64,000 nucleotides of DNA, from the NCBI GenBank assembly GCA_029876055.1, contig CM056874.1:6076001-6140000 (forward strand). The letters run 5' to 3'. The DNA comes from Madurella fahalii (lineage: Eukaryota > Ascomycota > Sordariomycetes > Sordariales). The notes under the pieces were generated by a model that saw only the letters and a program-made list of their open reading frames with translations, was not told the DNA's origin and searched no databases. The position numbers and the translations under genes are program-made. Below, piece by piece: positions 55,746 through 64,000 of the stretch; positions within the stretch are counted from its first letter, which is position 1; every line of letters begins with the position of its first letter.

Positions 55746-57762
55746 AGCGGCAGCGGCAGCAGCAGCAGGGACAGAAACAACGGCAGCAGCCAGAACCCAG
55801 GCCTATCGCCGATCCGGTGCCCTCGCCAAGAAGCCGGCCTTCGGACCAACAGCAACAGCCACAGCTGGGCCACAGACATCCGCGGCACGACGAAGACAAG
55901 GCTTCGAAGTCGGGTTTCTTTTTCAACTTTGGAAAGCCGACCAAGTCGTCGGACCGTCCCGCCACGCACCAACAGTTCAACTCGCGCACTGAAACTATGT
56001 CAAGAGACTCGGACCGCCCAGTCCCCGCGAAACAAAGCACCAAGCATTTAGGTACGCGGCTTCTGCATCCCCATACACTAGAATTCCCTGCCCTTGTCTG
56101 GGCCCCCGCCCTGCGGCCATATGCGCACTTGCTTCGCCCGGCCTGGTTTCAAGTTGCACTAACACCGTCACCTGCCGATCTACAGACTCGTCCCATCAAG
56201 ACACCTCCTTCCAGAAATCGAACGCACCACAGCCGTCCAGGTCCGAAGTCTCGCTTGCCTCGTCGGCTGATTACGACAGTTCGGGCAATCCCGCAAACCC
56301 TTCAAAGAAGTCTAAGCCTAAACCCTTCAATCTGCTCGGTCGCACGAGATCAATCAAGGATAAGGACAGTAAGGACAGTCCGAGCCCCAAGGAGAACATC
56401 CCGCCGCCGGTCAAGGCCGCCGAGCCTGAGAGACCGTACACCTCGGCACAGGCCCCTCTGAGGACGGCCCCGATTCATGCACACGATCGATCATTCCGTG
56501 AGATGATGTCCTCGGCGGTTCGGAACCACTCTGCGGAACGGTCCCAGTCCAGGGATATTGGCGGGAAGGGGAGGGACCAGGAGAGTCACCACCGGGGCCT
56601 GCCTGCTTCGTTGAGGGAGGCCAGCGGATCAGCATTCTTCAGCAACCTAAAGCACAGCAAGGCGGCTGGCATCCTCAGCAACCGCTTCTTCGGCGGGACG
56701 AGGAACGAGAGCGCAGCGCCAAAAGAGCCGGTGGTGGACGATGAGCACTACGTTCTAAAGGTCATCAACCTACCGCTCGTCGAGCAGACACGCCTGACCC
56801 GCATATCGAAAAGGCTGGAGGACTCTCGGGACAAAACAGAATTCTGGATGCCCGCTTTCCCTTGGCGGGCGATTGACTACCTCAACTACAAGGGGAGTGA
56901 CGTGGAGGGTCTGTACCGGGTCCCGGGCAGCGGACCGCAGATCAAGAAATGGCAAAGGAGATTTGACGAAGGTATGTTACCAGCGCTGCTGAGTGAGCTC
57001 ACCGTGGTGAAGCGCGGTGGTTACTGACTTGGGCTCGTTGCAGAGCTCGATGTGGACCTTTTCGAGCAGACGGATCTCTACGATATCAACATCATCGGCT
57101 CGATGCTGAAGGCGTGGTTGCGGGAACTTCCCGACGAGCTGTTTCCCAAGGAAGCCCAAGACCGGATTGCGAGGGAATGTGCAGGGGCAGAGACGGTCCC
57201 GCAGATGCTCATCGACGAGCTTTCGAACCTCCCGCCATTCAACTATTACCTCCTCTTTGCCATAACGTGCCATCTCAGCCTCCTCCTTGCGCACCAAGAG
57301 AAGAACAAGATGGATTTTCGGAATCTGTGCATCTGCTTCCAGCCGTGCATGAAGATTGACGCCTTTTGTTTCAAGTTCCTCGTCTGCGACTGGCGTGAGT
57401 GCTGGACGGGATGCAAGAACGAGGCCAAGTACATTGAGGAGGAATATGCGCTCTTCGATCAGCCGCCACCAAAGGCAGTCACCGAACAGAGGAGGAACGG
57501 CAGCGGCAGCACAGGAGAGGAGGAAAAGCGAGAAGAGCGCAAGATCTCGTCTTCAGACAGCAGCAGGAGCCCGAACCGAGGCGCGGTTGAGCAGAAGGGG
57601 CGATTAAAGAAAAAGCCGGTACCAGAGAGCGAAAGTGCCGAGACGAGTTCGACGATATCGACGACACTCACAGTCAACAGCGAGCGGGAAACAACGCCGA
57701 GAAGATCGGGCGATCTGCGACCCCTCTCGCCCATCAAGCCGCTCTCACCGCTGAATTTCTGA
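55388..57762 (+). CDS. RhoGAP-domain protein with long poly-Gln tract
   Basis: RhoGAP proteins stimulate GTP hydrolysis by Rho-family GTPases and so limit polarity and cell-wall signalling. Exons 55388-56051, 56186-56971 and 57044-57762, with introns of 134 and 72 bp, give 722 residues. Residues about 1-75 are Ser/Pro-rich. About 82-135 is a Gln-dominated tract broken by Glu, Arg, Lys and Gly. A disordered region follows with basic clusters (NLLGRTRSIKDKD). The GAP domain (about residues 440-610) has FWMPAFPWRAIDYLNYKGSD, the arginine finger in VEGLYRVPGSG, FDEELDVDLFEQTDLYDINI across the second junction, and GSMLKAWLRELPDELFP. The Ser-rich tail ends RPLSPIKPLSPLNF, with SP sites for proline-directed kinases. 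The start was chosen at MARKAVPQPLTLGG; the frame is open upstream to 55157. Which Rho it acts on is not readable. Confidence 0.88.
55634..55791 (+). repeat. CAA/CAG repeat encoding poly-Gln
   Basis: About 50 codons, mostly mixed CAA and CAG with a few GAA, CGG and AAA interruptions, inside exon 1 of the RhoGAP gene. The mixed codons make slippage slower than in a pure repeat and suggest the Gln tract itself is retained. Confidence 0.93.
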
Positions 57763-58913
57763 AACAGAGGCAGCATTTTTCAGTTTTCTTTTCGTATAGC
57801 CATGACAATAGCGGGACGTGTGTCGCGTGTACATGAGGAGCATCATTCATCAGCCTTGACGACTTGACGCCGTTGACGAACTTTTCTTTGGTGCCAGCCT
57901 CGCTACGTTTCAACTCAACATATATACCGGCGCGAATCCGCCATCTCCCGTCGCTTACCGTCGCTTGCAACCGCCCGTACCGCCGAGAACAACACAAAGG
58001 GGGCTGGCCCGTTATTCTCGTCTTTCTTCTCAGTGGCTTGCCGATCGATTAAGCGTCATTTCCCCGAATGCCCATGCCCCGTTTGCTTTGCGGATATCTT
58101 TCTGTTCGGTTTTTTTTTTTTTTCTTTTTTTTTCGATTGGAATACCCCCAGCCGGTTTCTATGCACGCCTCGCCTCTCGGAAAACAGGGGACAGCGTTGC
58201 TTCTTTTTATGCTTTTAACCTGTTTTTCCGATTCATTCACCATTATCGTTAACGGTATCGTTAAGGACTGCGCCCATAACTGTGCATGAAGGGCAGAGTT
58301 CAATAAGGGGGATACGATATGGGCCGGGTTCTCTGGTTACTTGGGGAGGATGGGTAGGGGTTGTGGAAAAGCAGGCGGCAACAAGAACGAGTAAGCGAAG
58401 GTTAGGAGTGCGTTGTCTGTCGTTTTTTTTTCTTTTTTTTTTGGTTGCCTATCCGGGACACCTCATTCGATTGGGGGAGCGCATTGGGGGAATGGGGTGA
58501 TGGAATTGAGAAGAGGGACGGGATTCTCTTTTGGGCCCCTGGATGATGGGAGGGAATGTAAGATAGACAAGTTCGGATTGGTGCCAATGAGACGGATGGA
58601 TGCTCCGGCGGCAAATTGGGTTTAAAGATGCTTCGTGGTCATGCAAGATAGTGTCTCCTGGGTTAAAACTAGGTGGGACCACAATGGTTGTTCTCGATTC
58701 ATGGTGACGCAGGAACGCTTCTCGAATTTACTCGACGAACTGCAGCAGACTTATTTCCCGTCACCTTTCGCCGTTCTCCCCCAAGAAACGCCGGTAGAGA
58801 GCAATAAACCCAAATAAACGCCCTTCTTGATGCAATGGCACATCCGCAGAGAACCCCTCCAGAGCAAAGCAAAACAGACAGGGAACCAAGATAGAGAAAA
58901 GAGAGGGGAAACC
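57763..58913. other. shared 3' region of convergent RhoGAP and RRS1 genes
   Basis: No gene seen. It has two T-rich tracts (about 58110-58133 and 58424-58441) broken by single C residues, one for each direction of transcript ending perhaps. The short frames across them are artefacts of the homopolymers. Confidence 0.5.
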
Positions 58914-59519
58914 TTATTTCCTCCCCTCAGCATTCCTCTGATTCCGCCTCATCCGCCGCTCATTCCTCTTGACCCTCTCCCGGATCTCGCGCCGCTTGTC
59001 GCCGCGCACGCTGGTCCCCTCGGCCCGCTCGGCCTCCTTCTTGGCGCTCACCTCGATGATGGGCTCGTCCTGCCCGGCCTTGTTGGCGCCCTTGTACCCC
59101 CACCGGCGCTCCCACTCGCCCGACGCCTCGTTGTACTGCAGGTTGCGCCGCTGCTCCCGCGTCTTGGGCTTGATGCCCCGGCGCTTGGCGAAGGCCGACC
59201 ATTTGGTCTCGGGCTTGGGCGTCGGGACCGGCTTCTCCCGCGGCAGCGCCGTCTGGACCGGCGGCAGGGTCAGGAGCACCCCCTGCGGCGTCGACGAGAT
59301 GGGCGTTGTAGTGAGCAGCTGGTTGATCAGCGCCTGGGCACCGTCGCGGGCGATGCTGGTGAGGTGAGACTCGAGCGTGACGGTGTCGGTGGGCTTGGAG
59401 GGGAGGTTGAGCGGGTTGGGATCGTTGGCGAGGAGCAGGCCGAGGTCGAAGGTGTAAGGGGTGGGCTTGTCGACTGTGACCGGGAGCTTGGCGGGTTTCT
59501 GTTGAGTTGCGGTGGCCAT
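58914..59519 (-). CDS. RRS1: regulator of ribosome biosynthesis Rrs1
   Basis: Rrs1 acts in the nucleolus with Rpf2 to bring the 5S RNP (5S rRNA, uL5, uL18) into pre-60S particles. Single exon, 201 residues, close to the usual length for the fungal family. Diagnostic segments are YTFDLGLLLANDPNPL near the N-terminus, ESHLTSIARDGAQALINQLL, then the core LPREKPVPTPKPETKWSAFA followed by KRRGIKPKTREQRRNLQYNE and EWERRWGYKGANK. The C-terminus is a basic helix rich in Arg/Lys/Glu. Start MATATQQKPAKLPV is the only in-frame Met before the conserved region. It is divergent from the mitoribosomal mS29 gene, 400 bp away. Confidence 0.96.
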   Translation of the reverse strand: MATATQQKPAKLPVTVDKPTPYTFDLGLLLANDPNPLNLPSKPTDTVTLESHLTSIARDGAQALINQLLTTTPISSTPQGVLLTLPPVQTALPREKPVPTPKPETKWSAFAKRRGIKPKTREQRRNLQYNEASGEWERRWGYKGANKAGQDEPIIEVSAKKEAERAEGTSVRGDKRREIRERVKRNERRMRRNQRNAEGRK

Positions 59520-59919
59520 TTTGGCGTGGAGCTTTTAGTGATGGCCGAGTGGTTGGCTTCTGAGGGTACTTGTTGGCGGCTTTCCCTCTGTAGCAGGTCT
59601 GCGATTCATATGCGGGAGACGGTTTGGTCGTCGATGTTCAATTGCGAAGGAACTGCCAAAAATTTGGGCGGTGAAGAGGTGCAGATGGCCGCTGGCAGGG
59701 GTCGTCTGCGGGGCCCTCGCAGGACGAACAGCTCGGCCGTGGCCCGTGCTCGGGAACCTTTCACGCGTTTCCGCTCGATTTTGTGTCCGGGGATTTCCAG
59801 AGATTTTGACGGCTTTGACTAGCTCCAGCCGGCTGCCCATTGGCGACTCGGACACCGCCCAAAGATGCAATAGAACCCACCGCAGCCGACAGAGACGACA
59901 AGAGATACACGGGCACACC
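59520..59919. promoter_or_regulatory. bidirectional promoter region, RRS1 and mS29
   Basis: Exactly 400 bp lie between the start codon of RRS1 (-) and that of the mS29 gene (+). Both products belong to ribosome production, cytosolic and mitochondrial. I see no clear TATA box. Coordinated control is inference from the head-to-head arrangement. Confidence 0.5.
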
Positions 59920-61420
59920 ATGTCGGCGCCCAATTGCCTGAGGTGTCTTGTGCGGCCCTCGCCGACACTTTCAGTTTCGGCTTCTCAACATGCCTCGAGG
60001 CGCATCGCACCCATCGCCCTGTCCCGGGCGGCCACGTTTTCGACGACACAACCGGCCGCTGCTGCTGATAAAGGCGGTCCCCAGCATATCCGGGCAGGGA
60101 AGAAGATGAAGCTCGGCAAGTTCAAGAAGAACAAGGTCGCTGACCGGGGCAAGCCCCCGCTGCCCGGCGAGCGAAAGGCGTACCGCAAGCGCATCACCCT
60201 CAGTAACGACAACGCCCTTCCGGTGCCGTGGCTGACCGACATGGGCCCGGGAGACTTGCTGGATCCAGGGAACGTTGCCAAGGTCATGTCGCTGCCGGCG
60301 GGCGTGCAAGACCAGCTGCGTGCCATTGAGGCTTTCAAACCGACGCAGTGTTGGAACATGTTTAGGAAGCCGTCGGTGCTGGTGCGGAAGGAGACGGTCG
60401 ACATGATGGGCCGGATACAGAAAGCGGTTGCCGACAACAAGACAGCGAGGCTTGTTCTCACGGGCGAAAAGGTCACAGGGAAGAGCTTGATGCTCCTCCA
60501 GGCGATGGCGCATGCCTACCTCAACGACTGGATCGTAATCCATGTCCCGGATGGTCAGTTCAGCGACATTCGTTTTGGTGAGATATTGGTTCAAATGCTG
60601 ACCTCCCGCAGCCCAGGAGTTGACCACGGCATGCACCGAATACGCCCCGATCCCCGGCACGGACCCGGTCCAGTACATGCAGCAAAACTACGTGCTCAAG
60701 CTCATCCAGAATATCCGCAGGGCCAACGAGAACGCCCTCTCCAAGACGTACACCGTCACCGCGCACCCCGAACTCCCGCAAAACATCACCGCCAACACCT
60801 CCCTCCTCGCCCTCTGCCAGACGGCCAAGGAGCCCGAAGGCGCCTGGCTCGTCTTCCAGGCCCTGTGGAACGAGCTGACGGCCAAGGACGCGCAGCGGCC
60901 ACCCATCCTGTTCGCGCTCGACGGCCTCGCGCACGTCATGAAGGTGTCGGACTACCGGTCGCCGAGCTTCGAGCTGATCCACTCGCACGACCTGGCCTTT
61001 GTGCGCCTCTTCGCCGACCTGCTGAACGGCAGCGCCAAGTTCCCCGGCGGCGGCGCCGTCCTCGCCGCCACCAGCCGCAGCAACGCGCCCCGCGTCCCCA
61101 GCATGGAGCTCGCCCTGTCCCAGCGCGAGGCCGAGCAGGTCGGGGCCGGGGCCGGGGCCGAGGCCGCCGAGACGCCCAAGCGCGACCCCTTCTTCCGCGG
61201 CTACGACGACCGCGTCGAGGCCGCCCTGCGCTCCGTCGACGTGCTCCGCGTCAACGGCGCCAGCAAGCTCGAGGCGCGCTCCTTGATGGAGTACTGGGCC
61301 GCGAGCGGCGTGCTGCGGGCGACCGTGGACGAGAAGCTGGTTGCCGAGAAGTGGGCGCTTGGCGGTAACGGCGTGCTCGGAGAGATCGAGCGCGCAGCCC
61401 TGCTGACTATGAGAATCTAA
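59920..61420 (+). CDS. RSM23: mitochondrial small-subunit ribosomal protein mS29 (DAP3 family)
   Basis: mS29/DAP3 (Rsm23 in yeast) is a GTP-binding protein in the head of the mitochondrial small subunit, near the intersubunit bridges. Exon 1 is 59920-60553 and exon 2 is 60612-61420; the 58-bp intron (GTCAGT...CGCAG) joins WIVIHVPD to AQELTTACTEYAPIPGTDPV. The 480-residue product has a presequence ending near RAATFSTTQ, the motif GPGDLLDPGNVAKVMSLP, and a P-loop in VLTGEKVTGKSLMLLQAMAH. After the splice come the conserved TEYAPIPGT and ILFALDGLAHVMKVSDYRSP (Walker B region) and a C-terminal helical domain with SLMEYWAASGVLR. MSAPNCLRCLV is taken as the start because it gives the targeting sequence. 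Confidence 0.94.
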
Positions 61421-61891
61421 GACTCCCGGTTGTGGTCTTTGGGGGGGGGGGGGGGGGGTGGGGTGCCTTGTGTGAGAGGGCAAGTGGTCCATGTAATCCA
61501 TAGATAGTGTCCACAACAAATGTAAACCTGTATTTATAGAGCACGGTTTGAAATTGTTGAGCCCTGATATCTATGGAAGGGCTTCTGTACGAACTAGATC
61601 CTCGGCAGCAAATATTGGCGTGGCGGGTTTAGGTAGGCTGTGTATGAAATTTGTCTTCGTACACGCGGTGGACAGTTATCTCGAGTCAATGGTGATCGTA
61701 GATTTAGAGCAGATAAGAGGGAATGGAACAGACAGCGTCAACGACCATACACCCTAGGAGGGCAACTTTTCCACCAGCCTCACGCTTCGTACGCAAACAA
61801 GCAAATTACATTAACCCCAATCTGCCCCGTAACTACAGCTACAATCACTCTACACGTTTTTGATATCCTCCCTCCGAGCCGGGGGGATTCC
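61421..61891. other. shared 3' region of convergent mS29 and PEX1 genes
   Basis: 471 bp between the two stop codons, with a G18 tract at 61441-61458 just 20 bp past the mS29 stop. No gene. Confidence 0.6.
61441..61458. repeat. homopolymer G18
   Basis: Eighteen consecutive G directly after the mS29 stop codon, probably inside its 3' untranslated region. Confidence 0.9.
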
Positions 61892-64000
61892 TCACATGAG
61901 ACTACTCCTCCCGCCAACCTCCATGCTTCCCTGCCCATCCCTCATCTCCCCGCTCCTCCCGACCACAAACTCACGATAGATCCTCTCGAGCCTCCTCCTC
62001 TCGTCAGCACTGATACTCGCGCGTGTCCCCTCGAGCGCCTTGTCCAGGTGCTCCCACCGTATGACCACCTCCGTGTTGCTATGCGCAGCACCGGTAGCGG
62101 CAGCCGCACCATCGCCGTCTGCTTCCTGCACGGCTCCATTGGCGGCAGCAGCGGCTTTGCTCAGTTGCTTGGCGCGTTTCCTGGCCAGCCTGATGCTCTC
62201 CAGCTTGCCGGCGATGGCGGCCTGCTCAGCGAGCTGGGCCTGCCGCGTCCGCGGTGCGGTCGCCTGAGAGACACCGTCCTCGCCGTAGCGGAACTGGACA
62301 AAATCGCGGGCTGAGGCGGAAGCGGTGGACTTCTTGTTGGCGCCGCGGCGAGTGTTGCTGTTAGCGGCGGCTGGTTCCTGGTCGTTGAGGACGTCGTGAA
62401 TGGCCTCCAGCTGGGCGTTGGACACGAGCGCCTGCAGGTCAGCGCCCGAGAAGCCTTCCGTTCGCCGGCCAAGTTCGAGCATGTCTTCCTCCGACTCCCA
62501 GACCTCGTCGGCAACCTTGACTTTCTGGGCGAGCGCCCGGATGATGTCGATGCGGTCCTCCAGCGTGGGAAAGTCGCACAGCAGAGACTTGTCCAGGCGT
62601 CCCGGTCTGAGTAGGGCAGGGTCGATCAGATCGGGACGAGAGGTCGCAGCCAGGACGTACACGCCTGACAGCCCTTCGGCGCCGTCCATTTGCGTGAGCA
62701 GCTGGTTGACGACTCTGTCGGTGACGCCGGTGGAGTCATGGCCACGCTTAGGTGCGATCGAATCGAACTCGTCGAAGAAGAGGACACAGGGTTTTGCGGC
62801 TGAAGCGCGCTCAAAGAGGTCGCGTACGCTCTTTTCTGACGCGCCGATGTACTTGTTGAGGATTTCCGGCCCCTTGACGCTGATGAAGTTGAGACCGCAC
62901 TCGCCGGCCACAGCGCTGGCTAGCAGTGTTTTACCACAGCCGGGGTAGCCGTAGAGAAGGAGACCTGAGCGCAGTCGAAGAGGGCACTGAGCGAAGATTG
63001 GGGCGTACTTGGTTGGATACTGTAGCGTCTCTAGCAGGACTTGGCGTGTTTCTCGTAAACCGCCAATCGAAGAAAAGGTGGTTGTTGAGCTCTGAAGAGT
63101 GACGTTGCGCAGGGAGGCAGGGGTGAACCCCTCGAGAGCTTTGTCAAAGTCGGCGCGCGTTAGGTGGATGGATGTGACATCAAGGCTGGCTGACTCTCCC
63201 ACTGACCGGCTCAGCGCCTCGTTGCGCGCTCTGGAGATGAGCAGGATCAGATCGCCCGGCATGTAGCCATCGGTCTGACCAGCAATGTCGAGAAAGTCGA
63301 GACTAGCGTTGAGAATGAACCCGCTGGGCTTGCTTCCGGGTTTTTTGGGGCTGGGGCTGCCTCCGCCGTCCATCCAACCATTCCCGTCGTCACCAGTAGC
63401 GCTACCGTCGGCAGTGGTTGGGCGGCTACTATGGTCTTCGATGACTTCCACCTCCTCTGGCGCAATTGAGCCCTGCTTGGTTATAGCTTCCATGATGCGC
63501 CGCCTGGTCTCTTTATCGGGCGCACTCAGGTCAACGATCTCGCGGACAATGTGTCCACCCACGAGGACGTTGTGCAGGGAATCCTTGCCCTGGCAGGTGG
63601 CCAGTAGGACCACGTTGCTGTCCCTGCCACAGTATTGCCTAACCATGGAGCAGATGGCCTCGCTGATCTGCCGACTCCGCCCATTCTCGTTGCCCACCTG
63701 TAGTTCAGTCTCGGCTGGGCACAACCGGTCAAGGTCGTCCAGGACAACGACTGCTTTGCCGCCGAGCCGAGCACCCCAGCTAGCGGACATGAAGAGGCGG
63801 TTGAGAGTCTCCTTAACGTTCGAGACTCTACTTTCATCATTCACGAGCTTCGTGCAAGGGAAGTAGGTTGCATGGTAGAGCCGGGATGCTCGCAAAGTGC
63901 GCACGACTGACTGTGCAACACATGTCTTGCCGGAGCCTTGTCCACCAGTCAAAAGAACAGAAGACATGTGCGAGAGGTGAGACTGTAGTTTCTCGAGCAG
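61892..64000 (-). CDS. PEX1: peroxisomal AAA ATPase PEX1, C-terminal part
   Basis: PEX1 with PEX6 forms the double-ring AAA ATPase that pulls the import receptor PEX5 out of the peroxisomal membrane. The gene runs off the right edge: the frame is open to 64000, and 702 residues of the C-terminal part are present in one exon. The first AAA domain has Walker A GGQGSGKT and Walker B VVVLDDLD. The second has Walker A GYPGCGKT, Walker B VLFFDEFDSIAP, the second region of homology VYVLAATSRPDLIDPALLRP and the arginine fingers GRLDK. FSSIGGLRETRQVLLETLQY marks the D2 linker typical of PEX1. ISVKGPEILNKYIGASEKSV is the D2 pore-loop region. A Gly/Ser insert sits between D1 subdomains. The C-terminus is Ala/Arg-rich. 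The N-terminal domains lie outside the window. Confidence 0.95.
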   Translation of the reverse strand: MLEKLQSHLSHMSSVLLTGGQGSGKTCVAQSVVRTLRASRLYHATYFPCTKLVNDESRVSNVKETLNRLFMSASWGARLGGKAVVVLDDLDRLCPAETELQVGNENGRSRQISEAICSMVRQYCGRDSNVVLLATCQGKDSLHNVLVGGHIVREIVDLSAPDKETRRRIMEAITKQGSIAPEEVEVIEDHSSRPTTADGSATGDDGNGWMDGGGSPSPKKPGSKPSGFILNASLDFLDIAGQTDGYMPGDLILLISRARNEALSRSVGESASLDVTSIHLTRADFDKALEGFTPASLRNVTLQSSTTTFSSIGGLRETRQVLLETLQYPTKYAPIFAQCPLRLRSGLLLYGYPGCGKTLLASAVAGECGLNFISVKGPEILNKYIGASEKSVRDLFERASAAKPCVLFFDEFDSIAPKRGHDSTGVTDRVVNQLLTQMDGAEGLSGVYVLAATSRPDLIDPALLRPGRLDKSLLCDFPTLEDRIDIIRALAQKVKVADEVWESEEDMLELGRRTEGFSGADLQALVSNAQLEAIHDVLNDQEPAAANSNTRRGANKKSTASASARDFVQFRYGEDGVSQATAPRTRQAQLAEQAAIAGKLESIRLARKRAKQLSKAAAAANGAVQEADGDGAAAATGAAHSNTEVVIRWEHLDKALEGTRASISADERRRLERIYREFVVGRSGEMRDGQGSMEVGGRSSLM

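Noticed and set aside
55487..56043. Antisense frames encoding poly-Leu and poly-Cys opposite the CAA/CAG tract
   Set aside because: These are direct consequences of reading the Gln repeat on the other strand; there is no start context or conserved sequence.
60560..61519. 319-codon minus-strand frame opposite mS29
   Set aside because: It runs antisense to a well-supported ribosomal protein and crosses its G18 3' tract; no family resemblance.

Overview
This is nuclear DNA from a filamentous ascomycete, most likely a sordariomycete of the Sordariales/Chaetomiaceae type. Reasons: genes are single, widely spaced and on both strands; introns are short (45-134 bp, one of 277 bp) with GT...AG ends and CTRAC-like branch sites; third codon positions are GC-rich; intergenic regions hold long homopolymer and microsatellite tracts; and the gene content is typical of filamentous fungi (PA14-containing GH3 beta-glucosidase, Atg22, BAH-PHD protein, DUF3602 protein, fungal C2H2 protein). 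The species call is inference. I see no bacterial operons, CRISPR, phage or intact transposon.

Layout. 1-10.5 kb: uracil-DNA glycosylase (-), Cdc1/Ted1-type GPI-remodelling phosphoesterase (-), cytosolic GH3 beta-glucosidase (-, six exons). 10.6-16.5 kb: a 5.9-kb stretch with no gene I can support. 16.5-19.1 kb: an unrecognised mitochondrial-type protein (+) convergent with the mitochondrial ribosome recycling factor (-), then a tRNA-Val(UAC) with an intron. 20.7-28.6 kb: BAH-PHD chromatin protein (-), Atg22 vacuolar effluxer (-, with a 6-nt micro-exon), a small GRGGAGN-repeat DUF3602 protein (-). 29.6-34.9 kb: RBR-type E3 ubiquitin ligase (-), fumarylacetoacetate-hydrolase-family enzyme (-, with an 11-nt micro-exon), divergent from a small LYR protein of the SDHAF1/Sdh6 type (+). 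38.1-40 kb: MFS sugar transporter (-, six exons). 43.5-47 kb: mismatch repair protein MSH3 (+). 48.2-50 kb: five-exon fungal C2H2 protein (-). 52-53.1 kb: Rab geranylgeranyltransferase beta subunit BET2 (-). 55.4-57.8 kb: poly-Q RhoGAP protein (+). 58.9-61.4 kb: RRS1 (-) divergent from mitoribosomal mS29/DAP3 (+). 61.9-64 kb: 3' part of PEX1 (-), cut by the window edge.

The genes are mainly housekeeping and do not form one pathway. Themes recur: four products act in or assemble mitochondrial machinery (the 16.5-kb protein, RRF, SDHAF1, mS29); two are DNA-repair proteins with apparent PCNA-interacting (PIP) motifs (UNG, MSH3); several act in vesicle, vacuole or peroxisome biology (BET2, Atg22, PEX1, Cdc1-like); and two handle sugars (GH3, MFS). 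Splice models were built by hand from reading-frame continuity, splice signals and family conservation. Exon ends are exact proposals but untested against RNA. No homology search was run.
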